DNA of 64,000 nucleotides from Gilvimarinus gilvus (GCF_030518155.1 NZ_JAULRU010000256.1:1-64000); one strand, 5' to 3'. Shown: positions 20,601 through 30,066, counted from the first letter of the stretch. Notes: generated by a model not told the origin, from the letters alone. Made by a program: numbers and translations.

Positions 20601-21906
20601 TAATAGTACTATCATTTACCGCAAATGCTGGTGTTGTGACGTCTCGCGCCAAATAGCGCAAAGACTCCAAATAAATTTCGGACTGCGGATTACCCCAGTT
20701 AGTGCATTGACCATTGTTAAAACTACCCTTACCCCAGGCGCAGTTGTCACTGGAGTTATAGCGCCCATCACTGGATGCGTAACGGGCGATGCGCAATTTG
20801 TCCAAGGTGCCGATAATACTGTCGGTCGGCGTCTTAAAAGTGCCGTCTTCATCGATTTCGTCCGCCATGCTGGAAACGTTTTTACGCAGCACACCGCCTG
20901 ATTTACTTTTCAAGTACGAACCTGTCATCAGGCCAAACCAAATCGAGTCATCCTGACCGTATTTTTGCAACAAACCCGCAGGCTTTAAGCCATTGCCATC
21001 AGCTCCGTATACTTCACATTTCTCATTATTGGTGGCACTAATGCCATTCGCACATACTTCAACACGGACAATAAGAGTGGCATCAACAGTGTCTGGATTA
21101 CTACTGTGTGCATTGATGCCTGATTTGGTACTATCGTTGCCGTTGGAAACCGTGCTGCTATTGTGAGGCGCCTTTCCGACAACACACTGCCACCGCTCAT
21201 TGCTTGCCCAGAGCGAATAGTTGCCTTTTTTGACATGCACCACTGGCGGGTCAGTTACATTTTGTGATTGCTGAGAACGGACACTCGGAAGAGTTGTATT
21301 ACACATTGTAATACCGTCATTTATCCCCGCCCCCCCCCAACTGTAGGGCGTGTAATCAGCCATGTCGGTGCCGTTGTAATACTTAGCAAACGAGTGTGCA
21401 TCTTGTGGCAAGAACGCTCGCTCCAGAACAGTTTGTGAAGCACTATCACCATTCTTAGCGCGTTTGCCGCCGTACAGAATTTTTCGCACGGAATCGATTC
21501 GCGTCATGGTCGCCCAGTTCAAGAAGTTACCGCTCCATTCACCAGAGCACTTATGATTGCTCGCTGAGCTCGATACTTTGAACATAGCCCCGTCATGCTT
21601 GTAACACTTTTCGCTATCAAAATATCCGTAGTAATCATAGCTGTTCTTATATGTGGTATCTACCAGGCCGTCGCCATCTAAATCGGAGTAATCATCATAC
21701 GCTTTAAAGTACAACTGATGGTCGTTTGACATATTCAACATAACAATCGGCCGTACCGGCTCTGCTAAAAACAGGGGCATTTGTGCCAGATCTATTTCGG
21801 CAGAAGACACACTGTGTACAGTCCCGAGAGTTAACACACCCGTTGCCAATGCAACCAACCAGCGAGGGCGTTCAAAACATGTTTTAACATTAGCAAATAA
21901 GCGCAT
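17689..21906 (-). CDS. pilY1: Type IV pilus tip-associated adhesin PilY1
   Basis: Large (1405 residues) exported protein that with minor pilins primes pilus assembly and acts in adhesion and surface sensing. A signal peptide (about 1-36, ending SSA) is followed by the conserved N-terminal YSDLDGDGLVDTTYKNSYDYYGYFD calcium-like segment, a variable middle, and the C-terminal PilC/PilY1 beta-propeller (from about residue 870). Propeller repeats include KTVFVGSNDGMLHAFDA and WRTILVGALGAGGKGIFGLD. The variable middle lacks a recognisable von Willebrand A MIDAS motif. The start at 21906 is set by GGAGG seven bases upstream. Confidence 0.93.
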   Translation of the reverse strand: MRLFANVKTCFERPRWLVALATGVLTLGTVHSVSSAEIDLAQMPLFLAEPVRPIVMLNMSNDHQLYFKAYDDYSDLDGDGLVDTTYKNSYDYYGYFDSEKCYKHDGAMFKVSSSASNHKCSGEWSGNFLNWATMTRIDSVRKILYGGKRAKNGDSASQTVLERAFLPQDAHSFAKYYNGTDMADYTPYSWGGAGINDGITMCNTTLPSVRSQQSQNVTDPPVVHVKKGNYSLWASNERWQCVVGKAPHNSSTVSNGNDSTKSGINAHSSNPDTVDATLIVRVEVCANGISATNNEKCEVYGADGNGLKPAGLLQKYGQDDSIWFGLMTGSYLKSKSGGVLRKNVSSMADEIDEDGTFKTPTDSIIGTLDKLRIARYASSDGRYNSSDNCAWGKGSFNNGQCTNWGNPQSEIYLESLRYLARDVTTPAFAVNDSTIISGLNTATWEAPIGEDNYCAPTAILQFNASTSSYDGDELGKFSDVQNGAGTLDSITNTVGAAELSASSYFVGETAGDDNQLCTAKSVGSLSDVRGTCPDAPRLEGSYAIAGLAYHARINGVSANQETIQTFGVALAPAVPSVSIPATADSVVTILPACRNDEMDGNCAIVDFKVVKQDHSSGTKTGTLYVNWEDSEQGGDFDQDMWGIIEYEVNSTTVKITTDVIAQSTPNVMGFGYVIAGTNMDGFHVHSGINNFDYTNDIDGALDCVDCQTGNGATTQEFSVASSGASPLPQPLYFASKWGGFDPDELGDDGNPRTTPPAGAEAPTYFYATDPRELEASLEDALETFAEGAGAASAVATNSTRLGTDSVAYQATFNTSSWSGDLIAAPLNDVGLGATNWSAANMLAAAGSREIWTHNGSTAVEFKWGGTPGLSDEQKDILNAHDDRGEDRVSWTRGNEVTGFNERESHQRLGDIVNSNPQLASTDNYGYGRTAAVGASSYNAFASGKTAKTVFVGSNDGMLHAFDATTGAERFAYIPAGVYEQLVTRTHPNYGSSFMPHQFSVDGQVFIGDAYFDGQWRTILVGALGAGGKGIFGLDITSDIGTDSISFSADNVLFDYTVSNDSSSKMGNVMGAPVIAPMPDGSWAILMGNGYNSTGEEARLVIIPLDGDFVPEYIATGKTGSNALSEPSLSVGAGFLPNFAYAGDRQGNMYKFDLKNKNLEYLLFEATDSSNGENAQPITSAPVLGVNPFRKFSDGSDGVMVYFGTGSYVTRGDLSNTSEQSFYGIADTGETVTRDQLFQKRILQADGATTRNVDEGAVDETEDEFPWDESAGWYMDFDTVTGERVVDKPILLYDRVIFPTVVPTDSPCDYGGKSWIMALIGVGQLYTSYSPFSEGESDTDPVEGVESDTLTKLSPPNDAGPKEPGVPVPCDGGTFIIQQNSDGSVEFICTGEPDVIRGRQSWRQIQ

Positions 21907-21939
21907 AGTGATTCCTCCGTAGAGCATTACGGGAGTAGA

Positions 21940-22485
21940 TTAAATTTCATTTCGATAAGTAGACTGCACAATAACTTGTGCATCCGTCGAGCCGCCCACA
22001 GAGCGAGACGTTACCCGATAGCGAATATCCATACCCGCCTTCATTAAACTGGCAAAGTCGTTGGCATTACCATCAAGCCCAGAACCATAGAAACTAATTT
22101 CTTCAACCAAATAACGTGGTTTCTCACTCACGCTGGGGATATCTTCTGAGTAGGCGGCCGTTTGTGCCTTCCAATGGGTATCAAAATCCTCCCAGAATGC
22201 CGTACTGGTCAGCACGGGGGTGTCTTGCAGCTCAAACATTTCCTGAAAGCCCACGGCATTCAAATTGACAGCAGCCACCCCACCAATAAGCTCAGCCTCT
22301 GCTTCACGCAGTGCGGCCTCTGATGCCTGAAACGCGAGCTGTCGGTCACGCATATTGCCGGCCATTTGTTCCTGCAACGCCGTGCCCCGTATTGCAGATA
22401 GCCCTACTATAGTCAGAGCCAGTAACATTATGAGTCCCACAATAATTGTGGCACCGCGCTGCTGGTAGTAAGTTACGCTTTGCAT
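21940..22485 (-). CDS. pilX: Minor pilin/assembly protein PilX
   Basis: PilX-type protein with an N-terminal hydrophobic helix (QQRGATIIVGLIMLLALTIVGLSAI) and the family hallmark GTALQEQMAGNMRDRQLAFQASEAALREAE. Family members lack the usual Glu5 and act with PilV, PilW and PilY1 at the pilus tip. The ATG at 22485 has GGAG nine bases upstream. The frame can be extended five codons to a TTG. It lies between pilW (18-base gap) and pilY1 (33-base gap). Confidence 0.9.
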   Translation of the reverse strand: MQSVTYYQQRGATIIVGLIMLLALTIVGLSAIRGTALQEQMAGNMRDRQLAFQASEAALREAEAELIGGVAAVNLNAVGFQEMFELQDTPVLTSTAFWEDFDTHWKAQTAAYSEDIPSVSEKPRYLVEEISFYGSGLDGNANDFASLMKAGMDIRYRVTSRSVGGSTDAQVIVQSTYRNEI

Positions 22486-22503
22486 GTCACACTGCTCCAA
22501 TTA

Positions 22504-23547
22504 TTAATTCAAACGTGGCCGAATGCCAACAGTGGTGGAAAATACCTGGCGAATGCGATTATCGTCAGCCGTTACCGCTTCGGCACCCGCTCCAGAAAAC
22601 TCATAGGTTTGCTTGTCACTCGATACATTGTCGTCTGGTGTTTGTACCAATATGTCCATTCGCAACGCCGCAATATTAGACCAATTAGTGTCGGCGGCGA
22701 CTTCCTCAAACGCATCCACTGATCGGTCCGCGTTAACATCCTCACCGACAAAGTAATTAATAGCCTCTACACCCTGCAATAACTCGTAGGCAGGATTGAA
22801 CTGCACTTTCTGATATAGCCCTGGCGGCTCGTCCGCATCAGGTTGTGCGACGTAGTACACGACATTGCTCAATCCGAACAACTCCGCACCCGTGTCGACG
22901 ATATCAACACGGGCTTCACCACCTCCCCAGGTGAGCCGACTATTACCTGGATCCGCACCAGCTTCATGAGTAATAGTGACCTCTCCACTGGCTTCGGAGC
23001 CCGCCACACCAGTTGCCTGGAAAATAATAGCTTTATCACAATCAGCCACGGCAACGACATCGCCGGCACAAATATCGCTAGGGCAGTCTGCATCCTCAGC
23101 CGTCGTCAGGTCCACGAACACACTGTCGGCTGTATTTTCTTTGGTAACCGCTACAGACCTCTCATTGGCGCTCTGCACAATCAACACTTGTGACTGAGCG
23201 ACCGGAGCAGGATCCAGATCTAAACCGACAGGCAAAGTTTCAGCTGTGTAAACACGAACCAAGTTATCAAGACTAAAATTACTGCCGTACTGCGCTTGAT
23301 TGGCCAGATTATTTTTAAGGTTCCATGACGTTATATTTGCGCAGCCAAAGTATCCCGCCTGACGTATATCACGCGAAATATAGTCTACAGCCAGTCGTCC
23401 TGTTTCCTGCAACCGAGACATACCTTGCTGAGTGGTGAAAACAGTTTTACTGGACAGGAACATTTGCACCACACCCGTCATCAGAACAATCCCGACCGTA
23501 ATGGCAATCATCAGTTCAACCAAAGAGAAACCTTTTTGCTGCTTCAT
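22504..23547 (-). CDS. pilW: Minor pilin PilW
   Basis: Class III leader MKQQKG/FSLVELMIAITVGIVLM and the family block SRLQETGRLAVDYISRDIRQAGYFGC identify PilW. The 347-residue length fits. The start at 23547 is preceded by GAGG. The operon order fimU-pilV-pilW-pilX-pilY1-pilE is that of Pseudomonas. PilW is thought to form part of the pilus-initiating complex beneath PilY1. Confidence 0.92.
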   Translation of the reverse strand: MKQQKGFSLVELMIAITVGIVLMTGVVQMFLSSKTVFTTQQGMSRLQETGRLAVDYISRDIRQAGYFGCANITSWNLKNNLANQAQYGSNFSLDNLVRVYTAETLPVGLDLDPAPVAQSQVLIVQSANERSVAVTKENTADSVFVDLTTAEDADCPSDICAGDVVAVADCDKAIIFQATGVAGSEASGEVTITHEAGADPGNSRLTWGGGEARVDIVDTGAELFGLSNVVYYVAQPDADEPPGLYQKVQFNPAYELLQGVEAINYFVGEDVNADRSVDAFEEVAADTNWSNIAALRMDILVQTPDDNVSSDKQTYEFSGAGAEAVTADDNRIRQVFSTTVGIRPRLN

Positions 23548-23557
23548 TCCAACCTCT

Positions 23558-23947
23558 TTAAATTCGCGAAGTGTATTCAAAGGTTGCCTCCTCGCCTTCA
23601 CCCTCTACGCCGCCTTCAACAGGCTCAGTCCAGGTGATGGACACAGTACACACTCTGGTGACGCACTCTATTGCTCCTTCCCCGTCGGGAAGAATAGAGA
23701 CCAAATCATCGACATTGTCGGGTTCGACAATTGCACCACCGTCCCACTCTGATGCTGACCCTGCCCGCAACTGATCCAGGATATCGTAGGCAATAATATT
23801 GGCTTGCGAACGCAAATAGGCGCTGCTGTTGTATTGAATAGAGCGTGTCTGCAGTGCCGCGATAGCCATAAGACCCGTTGAGAGAATCAGGGCCGTTATC
23901 AACACCTCGATCATGCCTACTCCGCACTGCTTTTTGAGATTATTCAT
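23558..23947 (-). CDS. pilV: Minor pilin PilV
   Basis: Short (129 residues) pseudopilin with leader MNNLKKQCGVG/MIEVLITALILSTGL and the PilV block QYNSSAYLRSQANIIAYDILD. Mature position 1 is Met rather than Phe, as in other PilV proteins. It starts three bases after the fimU stop and ends 10 bases before pilW. Confidence 0.9.
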   Translation of the reverse strand: MNNLKKQCGVGMIEVLITALILSTGLMAIAALQTRSIQYNSSAYLRSQANIIAYDILDQLRAGSASEWDGGAIVEPDNVDDLVSILPDGEGAIECVTRVCTVSITWTEPVEGGVEGEGEEATFEYTSRI

Positions 23948-23950
23948 ACA

Positions 23951-24544
23951 CTAATATCCCGGACATTCCGATTTGCTGACGTTCATCATCCCAGCCACGC
24001 CAACCGTTATCTGTCGTTGCCTTGCGCCTGTACACCCTTCCATGTACGCCGTAAATACGATCGGGGCGGTATTGTTAAGACCACCAATTCGGGCCAATTC
24101 ACCAAGACTGGTATATCTAACGAAAGACACAGCACCATTGTTATCGGCACTGATCACACTATCCTCGTGAGGCTCACCAAATTGCGCAATAACCTCACCG
24201 ACAACAACCGCTGCCGCGCCGTCTGTTGTGGCATTATCAGTAACCACGAGCCACCCGTCGGTCCAATTACCACCGCAGTCTGTCATCGCTGCATTGGCGC
24301 CACATAAGCTAACTCTTTCACCTCGCTTAATTGCCTCTGTGCGCGCAATTTGCAATGCTACCGACAGTTCTTCGGCTAGTGCATCAGAACGATTGTTTTT
24401 TATCAATGTGACCATGCTTGGCGTCGCAATGGCTACCAATACACCCACCGTTAGCATCGTCAGCACTAATTCGAGCAAGGTAAAGCCCGAAAATTGTCTG
24501 AGACCATGTATTTGTTTAGGTTTAGTGAGAGCGATCCAATTCAA
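23951..24544 (-). CDS. fimU: GspH/FimT-type minor pilin, FimU-like, TTG start
   Basis: First gene of the minor pilin operon. The leader NWIALTKPKQIHGLRQFSG/FTLLELVLTML is long and the mature N-terminus FTLLE is canonical. The GspH block RTEAIKRGERVSLCG follows, with a disulfide-prone cysteine near the C-terminus. The only start that keeps the leader is TTG at 24544, supported by GGAG eight bases upstream. ATG and GTG are absent until past the cleavage site. By order it corresponds to FimU of Pseudomonas. FimT is the alternative name. Confidence 0.85.
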   Translation of the reverse strand: MNWIALTKPKQIHGLRQFSGFTLLELVLTMLTVGVLVAIATPSMVTLIKNNRSDALAEELSVALQIARTEAIKRGERVSLCGANAAMTDCGGNWTDGWLVVTDNATTDGAAAVVVGEVIAQFGEPHEDSVISADNNGAVSFVRYTSLGELARIGGLNNTAPIVFTAYMEGCTGARQRQITVGVAGMMNVSKSECPGY

Positions 24545-24569
24545 AAGCTTATCTCCAGCTTAGGTGCAA

Positions 24570-24598
24570 TTGACAAACATTTTTCCCATTACTATGTT
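24570..24598 (+). promoter_or_regulatory. Candidate sigma-70 promoter for the second FimT-like gene
   Basis: TTGACA (24570-24575), a 17-bp spacer and TATGTT (24593-24598) face the gene at 24706. The -35 box is perfect and the -10 box matches four of six bases. It lies in the divergent region between the two pseudopilin genes. Confidence 0.4.
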
Positions 24599-24705
24599 GT
24601 TTAAAGTAACATAAGGATGCGATTGGTGAACGATCGGTAGGATATACGGTTCACAGTTCCGACTGAACGGAGCAACATTCCAATACATACGCCACGGAGG
24701 GCGAT

Positions 24706-25221
24706 ATGAAACCAAAGGGATTTACCCTCATTGAAGCTATTTCTACCCTGCTTGTACTCGCAATTCTTTGCTCGCTAGCGGCTCCCCCGCTACAGCGGCT
24801 GCTGCAGCGTCTGCGGGTTGAGACCACCATGTGGAACCTGATCGAAGCCACCCAACTTACGCGCTCCTACGCTATCAAGGCCAACCGTCGGGCCAGCATG
24901 AGAGCCAACGCCTCATGGGAGGAGGGCTGGCAGATATTTTACGACGACAACCACAATGGCGTTTTGGATGCGGGTGAAGTGGCACTTTACGAGGCGCCAG
25001 AGTTACACGAAAGCGTAAGGGTGGAGGGCAACCGGCCCGTAGCGGACTATATCTCTTACCTGGGCACAGGCGAGAGCCGCTGGGCCAGCGGCCGCAAAGG
25101 TGGCGGGTTTCAGGCCGGTACCTTGACTGTTTGCCCGAAAGAAGACGGGCCTGGCTATGAACTGGTGCTGGCCCGAGGGGGCCGGCTGCGCAAAGAGAAG
25201 TTAAAGCCAGAAGAGTGCTAA
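24706..25221 (+). CDS. fimT: GspH/FimT-family pseudopilin, divergent from the pilin operon
   Basis: A 171-residue prepilin-like protein with leader MKPKG/FTLIEAISTLLVLAIL and the GspH block TQLTRSYAIKANRRASM. A notable insertion, YDDNHNGVLDAGEVALYE, resembles an EF-hand-like DxNxNGxLD calcium loop, which also occurs in other GspH proteins. GGAGG lies five bases before the ATG. It is read opposite to fimU across a 160-bp divergent region and converges with ispH. Assignment as FimT rests on position. Confidence 0.8.
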   Translation: MKPKGFTLIEAISTLLVLAILCSLAAPPLQRLLQRLRVETTMWNLIEATQLTRSYAIKANRRASMRANASWEEGWQIFYDDNHNGVLDAGEVALYEAPELHESVRVEGNRPVADYISYLGTGESRWASGRKGGGFQAGTLTVCPKEDGPGYELVLARGGRLRKEKLKPEEC

Positions 25222-25225
25222 GTTG

Positions 25226-26158
25226 CTAACGCAGCTCTTTAGGCAGCGAGAACCGGATATTTTCGGGTATACCCTCTACCTCTTGCGGCGATCTAGCCCC
25301 CTGCTCTACCAGCCGCGCAATAACCCGCTGCACCAGGGCCTCGGGCGCGGATGCACCGGCGGTAATACCCACCTGACGCTTACCTGCCAGCCAGGCGTTA
25401 TCAATTTGCTCTGGGCAGTCGACCAAATAAGCCTCGGCTCCGCAACGCTCGGCCAGTTCCCGCAGCCTGTTGGAATTAGAGCTATTGGGCGAACCCACCA
25501 CCAGGACTAAATCACACTCCAAAGCCAGCTGACGTACAGCATCTTGCCGGTTGGTGGTGGCATAGCAAATATCGTCTTTTCGCGGACCCTCAATATCCGA
25601 GAACTTAGCCCGTAACGCCTCAATGATTTTAGCGGTGTCATCCATAGAGAGCGTGGTTTGGGTAACATAGGCCAGTTGTGAGGGATCTTTCACCTCAAGG
25701 GTCGCCACATCATCCTCATCTTCCACAAGGTATATACACCCGCCATTTGAGGCGTCGTACTGCCCCATTGTGCCCTCAACCTCAGGGTGTCCTTCATGGC
25801 CAATAAGCACACATTCACGCCCCTCGCGTGAATAGCGCGTCACCTCCATATGTACTTTGGTCACCAGCGGGCAGGTGGCGTCAAACACTTTAAGCTGGCG
25901 ACGATCGGCCTCATTGCGCACCGCCTGAGAGACACCGTGAGCACTGAAAATAACAATAACATCGTCCGGCACTTCGCTGAGTTCTTCCACAAACACCGCG
26001 CCGCGCTCGCGCAGACCATCCACCACAAAGCGGTTATGCACCACCTCGTGACGCACGTAAATCGGCGAGCCAAATACGTCGAGAGCGCGATTAACGATAT
26101 CAATCGCACGATCAACGCCGGCACAAAAGCCTCTGGGATTGGCGAGCTTAATTTGCAT
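25226..26158 (-). CDS. ispH: 4-hydroxy-3-methylbut-2-enyl diphosphate reductase
   Basis: Last enzyme of the MEP isoprenoid pathway, reducing HMBPP to IPP and DMAPP with an iron-sulfur cluster. The cluster cysteines are present at C12 (GFCAGV), C96 (DATCPLV) and about C198 ([10 protein letters not shown]), and the substrate-binding SSNSNRL segment is intact. The 310-residue length is standard. It follows fkpB in the operon, but the gap (126 bp) is unusually filled by two arrays of 7-bp repeats, one of which ends about 11 bases before the ATG. Confidence 0.97.
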   Translation of the reverse strand: MQIKLANPRGFCAGVDRAIDIVNRALDVFGSPIYVRHEVVHNRFVVDGLRERGAVFVEELSEVPDDVIVIFSAHGVSQAVRNEADRRQLKVFDATCPLVTKVHMEVTRYSREGRECVLIGHEGHPEVEGTMGQYDASNGGCIYLVEDEDDVATLEVKDPSQLAYVTQTTLSMDDTAKIIEALRAKFSDIEGPRKDDICYATTNRQDAVRQLALECDLVLVVGSPNSSNSNRLRELAERCGAEAYLVDCPEQIDNAWLAGKRQVGITAGASAPEALVQRVIARLVEQGARSPQEVEGIPENIRFSLPKELR

Positions 26159-26169
26159 AGATAAGCCTA

Positions 26170-26223
26170 GGGTTACGGGTTACGGGTTACGGGTTACGGG
26201 TTACGGGTTACGGGTTACGGGTT
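26170..26223. repeat. 7-bp tandem repeat, seven copies of GGGTTAC
   Basis: Seven perfect head-to-tail copies of GGGTTAC plus a partial one. On the coding (minus) strand they read GTAACCC and end immediately before the weak ribosome binding site of ispH. The array is in the fkpB-ispH intergenic gap of an otherwise tight operon. Copy-number change would alter the ispH leader length. Confidence 0.93.
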
Positions 26224-26252
26224 GTCAGATTATGAGTCGAGCCGGCGCCACT

Positions 26253-26278
26253 CTCCCGTCTCCCGTCTCCCGTCTCCC
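26253..26278. repeat. 7-bp tandem repeat, 3.7 copies of CTCCCGT
   Basis: Three full copies and a partial copy of CTCCCGT (ACGGGAG on the other strand) lie between the GGGTTAC array and the fkpB stop. The heptamer shares the ACGG core and the 7-bp period with the arrays at 3341 and 26170. Confidence 0.88.
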
Positions 26279-26284
26279 AATAAG

Positions 26285-26734
26285 TCAGTGTACCGTTGCC
26301 GGCTTTATTTCCAAAATAGCCACTTTGAAAACAATGTCACGTCCAGCCAACGGGTGATTAAAGTCCACGGTAACCTCGTCATCGTTAAAATCAACGACAA
26401 CACCGGGTAACTCTGTGTTTTGCGCATCGGCAAAGGACAACATTAAGCCCTCCTCCAGCTCAATATTAGCTTCGAATTCGGAGCGGTCCAACACCTGAAC
26501 GTTATTGGGGTTATGGGCACCAAAGCCTCCCTCAGGGCCGATTACAAATTCCTCTTCAGCGCCTTCTCGCAACCCCAACAACGCCTGCTCAAAGCCCTTG
26601 AGCAGCTTGCCATCACCGACTGTAAACTCAGCGGGGTCACTGTCGAAGTTAGAATCCACCAGCTCACCATCGGTTAGTGCGAGGGAAAAATGTAACGTCA
26701 CAGTAGTGCCGGGACCGACGGATAACTCACGCAC
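26285..26734 (-). CDS. fkpB: FKBP-type peptidyl-prolyl isomerase FkpB (SlpA)
   Basis: Proline isomerase and chaperone of the SlyD/FKBP group. The FKBP half-domain (VTLHFSLALTDGELVDSN, LLKGFEQALLGLREG) is split by the insert-in-flap domain (about 70-130). The 149 residues lack the His-rich tail of SlyD. The GTG start overlaps the lspA stop by eight bases, typical of the lspA-fkpB-ispH block. Confidence 0.92.
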   Translation of the reverse strand: MRELSVGPGTTVTLHFSLALTDGELVDSNFDSDPAEFTVGDGKLLKGFEQALLGLREGAEEEFVIGPEGGFGAHNPNNVQVLDRSEFEANIELEEGLMLSFADAQNTELPGVVVDFNDDEVTVDFNHPLAGRDIVFKVAILEIKPATVH

Positions 26735-27239
26735 GACCAGACTCCTTACGCTTCACTTTGCTTTCTTCAGAAAAAAATAACATATGCACAATCATTAAAA
26801 ATGCACCAAAACAGATGGCCGCGTCCGCCACGTTGAAAGCGGGAAAATATTTATCCTGGTAGTGCACCGAAATAAAATCGACCACGTAGCCCAGAGTAAC
26901 CCGGTCGTACAAATTACCAATGGCGCCACCCAATACAAAGCCGAGCGCCATACTTTCGAGCCAGCGCTCGCGCGCAATGCGAAACAGCCAGACCGTAATA
27001 AACACACTCATGCCACAGGCGATGGCGGTAAAAAACCAGCGCTGCCAACCCCCGGCGTCACTTAAAAAGCTGAATGCCGCGCCGCGGTTATGCAGTAACG
27101 TCCAATCAAAAAAACGGGTAACGGCAACCGGCTGCCCGTAGCTGAGGGACTCCACGGCAATCACCTTACTCCACTGATCGAGCCCAACGACCACCAATGC
27201 CAGCAGGTACCAGCCCCAAGGGTGCAGATATTTTTTCAT
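26727..27239 (-). CDS. lspA: Lipoprotein signal peptidase (signal peptidase II)
   Basis: Aspartyl protease of the inner membrane that cleaves lipoprotein signal peptides before the lipid-modified Cys. Four transmembrane helices and the catalytic aspartates in GNLYDRVTLGYVVDF and FNVADAAI are visible. The true start is ATG at 27239 (170 residues). The longer frame runs into ileS. The window encodes several lipoprotein substrates. It starts 10 bases after ileS. Confidence 0.95.
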   Translation of the reverse strand: MKKYLHPWGWYLLALVVVGLDQWSKVIAVESLSYGQPVAVTRFFDWTLLHNRGAAFSFLSDAGGWQRWFFTAIACGMSVFITVWLFRIARERWLESMALGFVLGGAIGNLYDRVTLGYVVDFISVHYQDKYFPAFNVADAAICFGAFLMIVHMLFFSEESKVKRKESGRA

Positions 27240-27249
27240 TGCCAGCCCC

Positions 27250-30051
27250 TTATGCGTAATGGCGGGTTTCGCCGGCACCATCGATGTTATCAACGCAGCG
27301 CTGACAAATCGTCGGATGCGCCGCCACCGCACCCACATCAGCGCGGTGGTGCCAGCAGCGCTCGCACTTGGCGTGTTCTGACTTAGCCAGCCCAACTTTC
27401 AAGCCTGAAACCTCGGTCGCTACAGCGCTGGCCGGCGCATCGGCAATATCCGCAAGAGCCGCCGTGGAGCTGATTAAAATAAAGCGCAGCTCATCCGCCA
27501 CTTTACTCAATACCGACTTTAAATTGTCATCGCAGTAAAGCGTTAGTTCGGCGGTGAGGGATGCACCCAGCGCGCCTTCGCCACGAGCCGTTTCCATGAC
27601 GCGGTTTACGGCAGTTTTCACTTGCGCCACCTGCTGCCAGAAAGCATCACCGAACTCGTCGTCGGCCATAGCCGGCAGCTCGTACCACTCGGCAATAAAA
27701 ACGTTGCCATCCCGGTCGCCCGGTACCTGCTGCCACATTTCATCTGCGGTAAAGCTCAAAATCGGGGCAATCCAGCGCACCAGCGCTTCCGATAAGTAAT
27801 ACAGCGCCGTTTGCGCAGACAAACGCGGGCGCGAATCGGCCTTGGTGGTGTACTGGCGATCTTTAATAATATCCAGATAAAAACCGCCCAGCTCTACCAC
27901 ACAAAAGTTGTGCAACTTCTGATAAATTTGGTGCAATTGAAAATTGTCGTAGGCGCTGATAATTTCTTGCTGCAACGCCTCGGCACGGCGCACAATCCAG
28001 CGGTCCAGCGCCATCATGTTATCACTAGTGACAATATCAGTGGCCGGATCAAAGCCGTTGAGGTTGGCCAACATAAAGCGCGCCGTGTTGCGAATTCTGC
28101 GGTAAGAATCTGCAGTACGTTTTAGAATTTCATCGCTCACGCTCATCTCTGAGCTGAAGTCGGTCGCCGCTACCCACAGGCGCAGCACGTCGGCGCCCAA
28201 CTCGTTCACCACTTTTTGTGGCGAGACGGTATTGCCAATGGACTTTGACATTTTGCGACCTTCGGCATCCACGGTAAAACCGTGCGTCAATACCGTTTTA
28301 TAGGGCGCAGTGCCGTTCATGGCCATGGCAGTTTTCAATGACGACTGAAACCAACCGCGGTGCTGATCCGACCCTTCAAGGTACAAGTCGGCGGGGTAAC
28401 GCAAACCTTCGCGCTGCTCCAGCACCGCGTAGTGGGTCACGCCCGAGTCAAACCATACATCCAGTGTATCGGTGACTTTTTGGTATTGATCCGCATCATC
28501 CCCCAACAAGGGCGCGGCATCCAGTTCGTACCAGGCATCCATACCTTCGGCCTCTACCGCCTTAGCCACTTGCTCAATTAGCGCTGGCGTATCGGGGTGC
28601 AAATCACCGGTTTCTTTGTGCACAAAGAACGCAATAGGAACGCCCCAGGTACGCTGGCGAGAAATACACCAATCCGGGCTGGACTCAAGCATGGAGTCGA
28701 TACGGGCGCGCCCCCAATTGGGCACCCAATGAACACTTTCGACCGCCTCGGCAACCTGGCCGCGCAAATCATTTTTACTCATGCTTACAAACCACTGCGG
28801 CGTAGCACGGAAAATCAATGGCGTTTTGGTGCGCCAGCAATGGGGAAAGCTGTGGGTGATTTTACCTTCGCAAAACAACGCTTGTTTTTCTTGCAGTAAA
28901 TCGACAACTTTTTGGTCCACTTTGTAGACGTGATCTCCGGCAAATACCGGCACATGATCGCGGTACAGGCCATTATCATCGATATAGTTAAGCGTTTCTA
29001 TGTCGTACTTCTGGCCGACAATAAAGTCGTCCATGCCGTGATCGGGCGCGGTATGAACGCAGCCGGTACCAGCATCAAGGGTCACGTGATCACCTAATAA
29101 AACGGGCACCTGACGATCGTAAAACGGATGCTGCAACACCATGCCCTCAAGGGCTTTACCCGCAACTGTTCCTACCACCTTGTAATCGGCGATATCAGCG
29201 CGCGCCATTACAGACTCCAGCAAACCTTCGGCGATCACTAAGCGCTCATCGCCCACTTGTACGGCAACGTAATCCAGCTCGGGGTTCACGCTCACCGCCT
29301 GATTGGCGGGAAGAGTCCAGGGCGTCGTGGTCCAGATAACAACCGAAAGCTCACCCTCACCCTGCAATTCGCTAAAGGCGCCAGCGGCCTTAGATTGGTC
29401 GGCAAAGGCAAACTTAACGTCGATGCTAAACGAGGTTTTATCCTGGTACTCAACTTCGGCTTCAGCCAACGCCGAGCCCCCCACTACTGACCAGTAAACG
29501 GGTTTGAAGCCTCGCTGCAGGTGGCCATTTTCTACGATTTTGCCGAGCGCGCGAATAATGTCCGCCTCGAACTTGAAATCCATGGTGAGGTAAGGGTTGT
29601 TCCACTCCCCCAATACACCGAGCCGGACAAAATCTTTTTTCTGACCATCAACCTGGCGCGCGGCATAGGCGCGACACTTTTCACGAAAGGCTTTGACGTC
29701 GAGCTTGACGCCGGCCTTGCCGTGTTTTTTCTCAACATTATGCTCAATCGGCAGGCCGTGACAGTCCCAACCGGGAACATAAGGCGCATCAAAACCGCTT
29801 AGGGTTTTGCTTTTAACAATGATGTCCTTGAGGACCTTATTAACCGCATGACCAATATGAATATCGCCGTTGGCGTAGGGAGGGCCGTCATGCAGAATAT
29901 AGGTATCGCGGCCTTTACGGGCGTTGCGAATTTCCTGATACAGCCCCGCCTTATCCCAGGCCTTTAACATCTGGGGTTCGCGCTGCGCCAAATTTGCCTT
30001 CATGGCAAAGGGCGTGTGAGGCAAATTCAAGGTCGATTTATAGTCACTCAT
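27250..30051 (-). CDS. ileS: Isoleucine--tRNA ligase
   Basis: Class I aminoacyl-tRNA synthetase charging tRNA-Ile. It has the HIGH signature as [12 protein letters not shown] near residue 60, the editing CP1 domain, KMSKS as [10 protein letters not shown] near residue 605, and a C-terminal zinc finger [12 protein letters not shown]...CQRC. The 933 residues match the bacterial, mupirocin-sensitive type. It sits between ribF (15-base gap) and lspA (10-base gap) in the conserved ribF-ileS-lspA operon. Confidence 0.97.
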   Translation of the reverse strand: MSDYKSTLNLPHTPFAMKANLAQREPQMLKAWDKAGLYQEIRNARKGRDTYILHDGPPYANGDIHIGHAVNKVLKDIIVKSKTLSGFDAPYVPGWDCHGLPIEHNVEKKHGKAGVKLDVKAFREKCRAYAARQVDGQKKDFVRLGVLGEWNNPYLTMDFKFEADIIRALGKIVENGHLQRGFKPVYWSVVGGSALAEAEVEYQDKTSFSIDVKFAFADQSKAAGAFSELQGEGELSVVIWTTTPWTLPANQAVSVNPELDYVAVQVGDERLVIAEGLLESVMARADIADYKVVGTVAGKALEGMVLQHPFYDRQVPVLLGDHVTLDAGTGCVHTAPDHGMDDFIVGQKYDIETLNYIDDNGLYRDHVPVFAGDHVYKVDQKVVDLLQEKQALFCEGKITHSFPHCWRTKTPLIFRATPQWFVSMSKNDLRGQVAEAVESVHWVPNWGRARIDSMLESSPDWCISRQRTWGVPIAFFVHKETGDLHPDTPALIEQVAKAVEAEGMDAWYELDAAPLLGDDADQYQKVTDTLDVWFDSGVTHYAVLEQREGLRYPADLYLEGSDQHRGWFQSSLKTAMAMNGTAPYKTVLTHGFTVDAEGRKMSKSIGNTVSPQKVVNELGADVLRLWVAATDFSSEMSVSDEILKRTADSYRRIRNTARFMLANLNGFDPATDIVTSDNMMALDRWIVRRAEALQQEIISAYDNFQLHQIYQKLHNFCVVELGGFYLDIIKDRQYTTKADSRPRLSAQTALYYLSEALVRWIAPILSFTADEMWQQVPGDRDGNVFIAEWYELPAMADDEFGDAFWQQVAQVKTAVNRVMETARGEGALGASLTAELTLYCDDNLKSVLSKVADELRFILISSTAALADIADAPASAVATEVSGLKVGLAKSEHAKCERCWHHRADVGAVAAHPTICQRCVDNIDGAGETRHYA

Positions 30052-30066
30052 GGTCGTTAGTCTTAC

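Noticed and set aside
26170-26278. Possible CRISPR or short-spacer array from the heptamer repeats
   Set aside because: Units are 7 bp with no spacers, and no cas genes are present.
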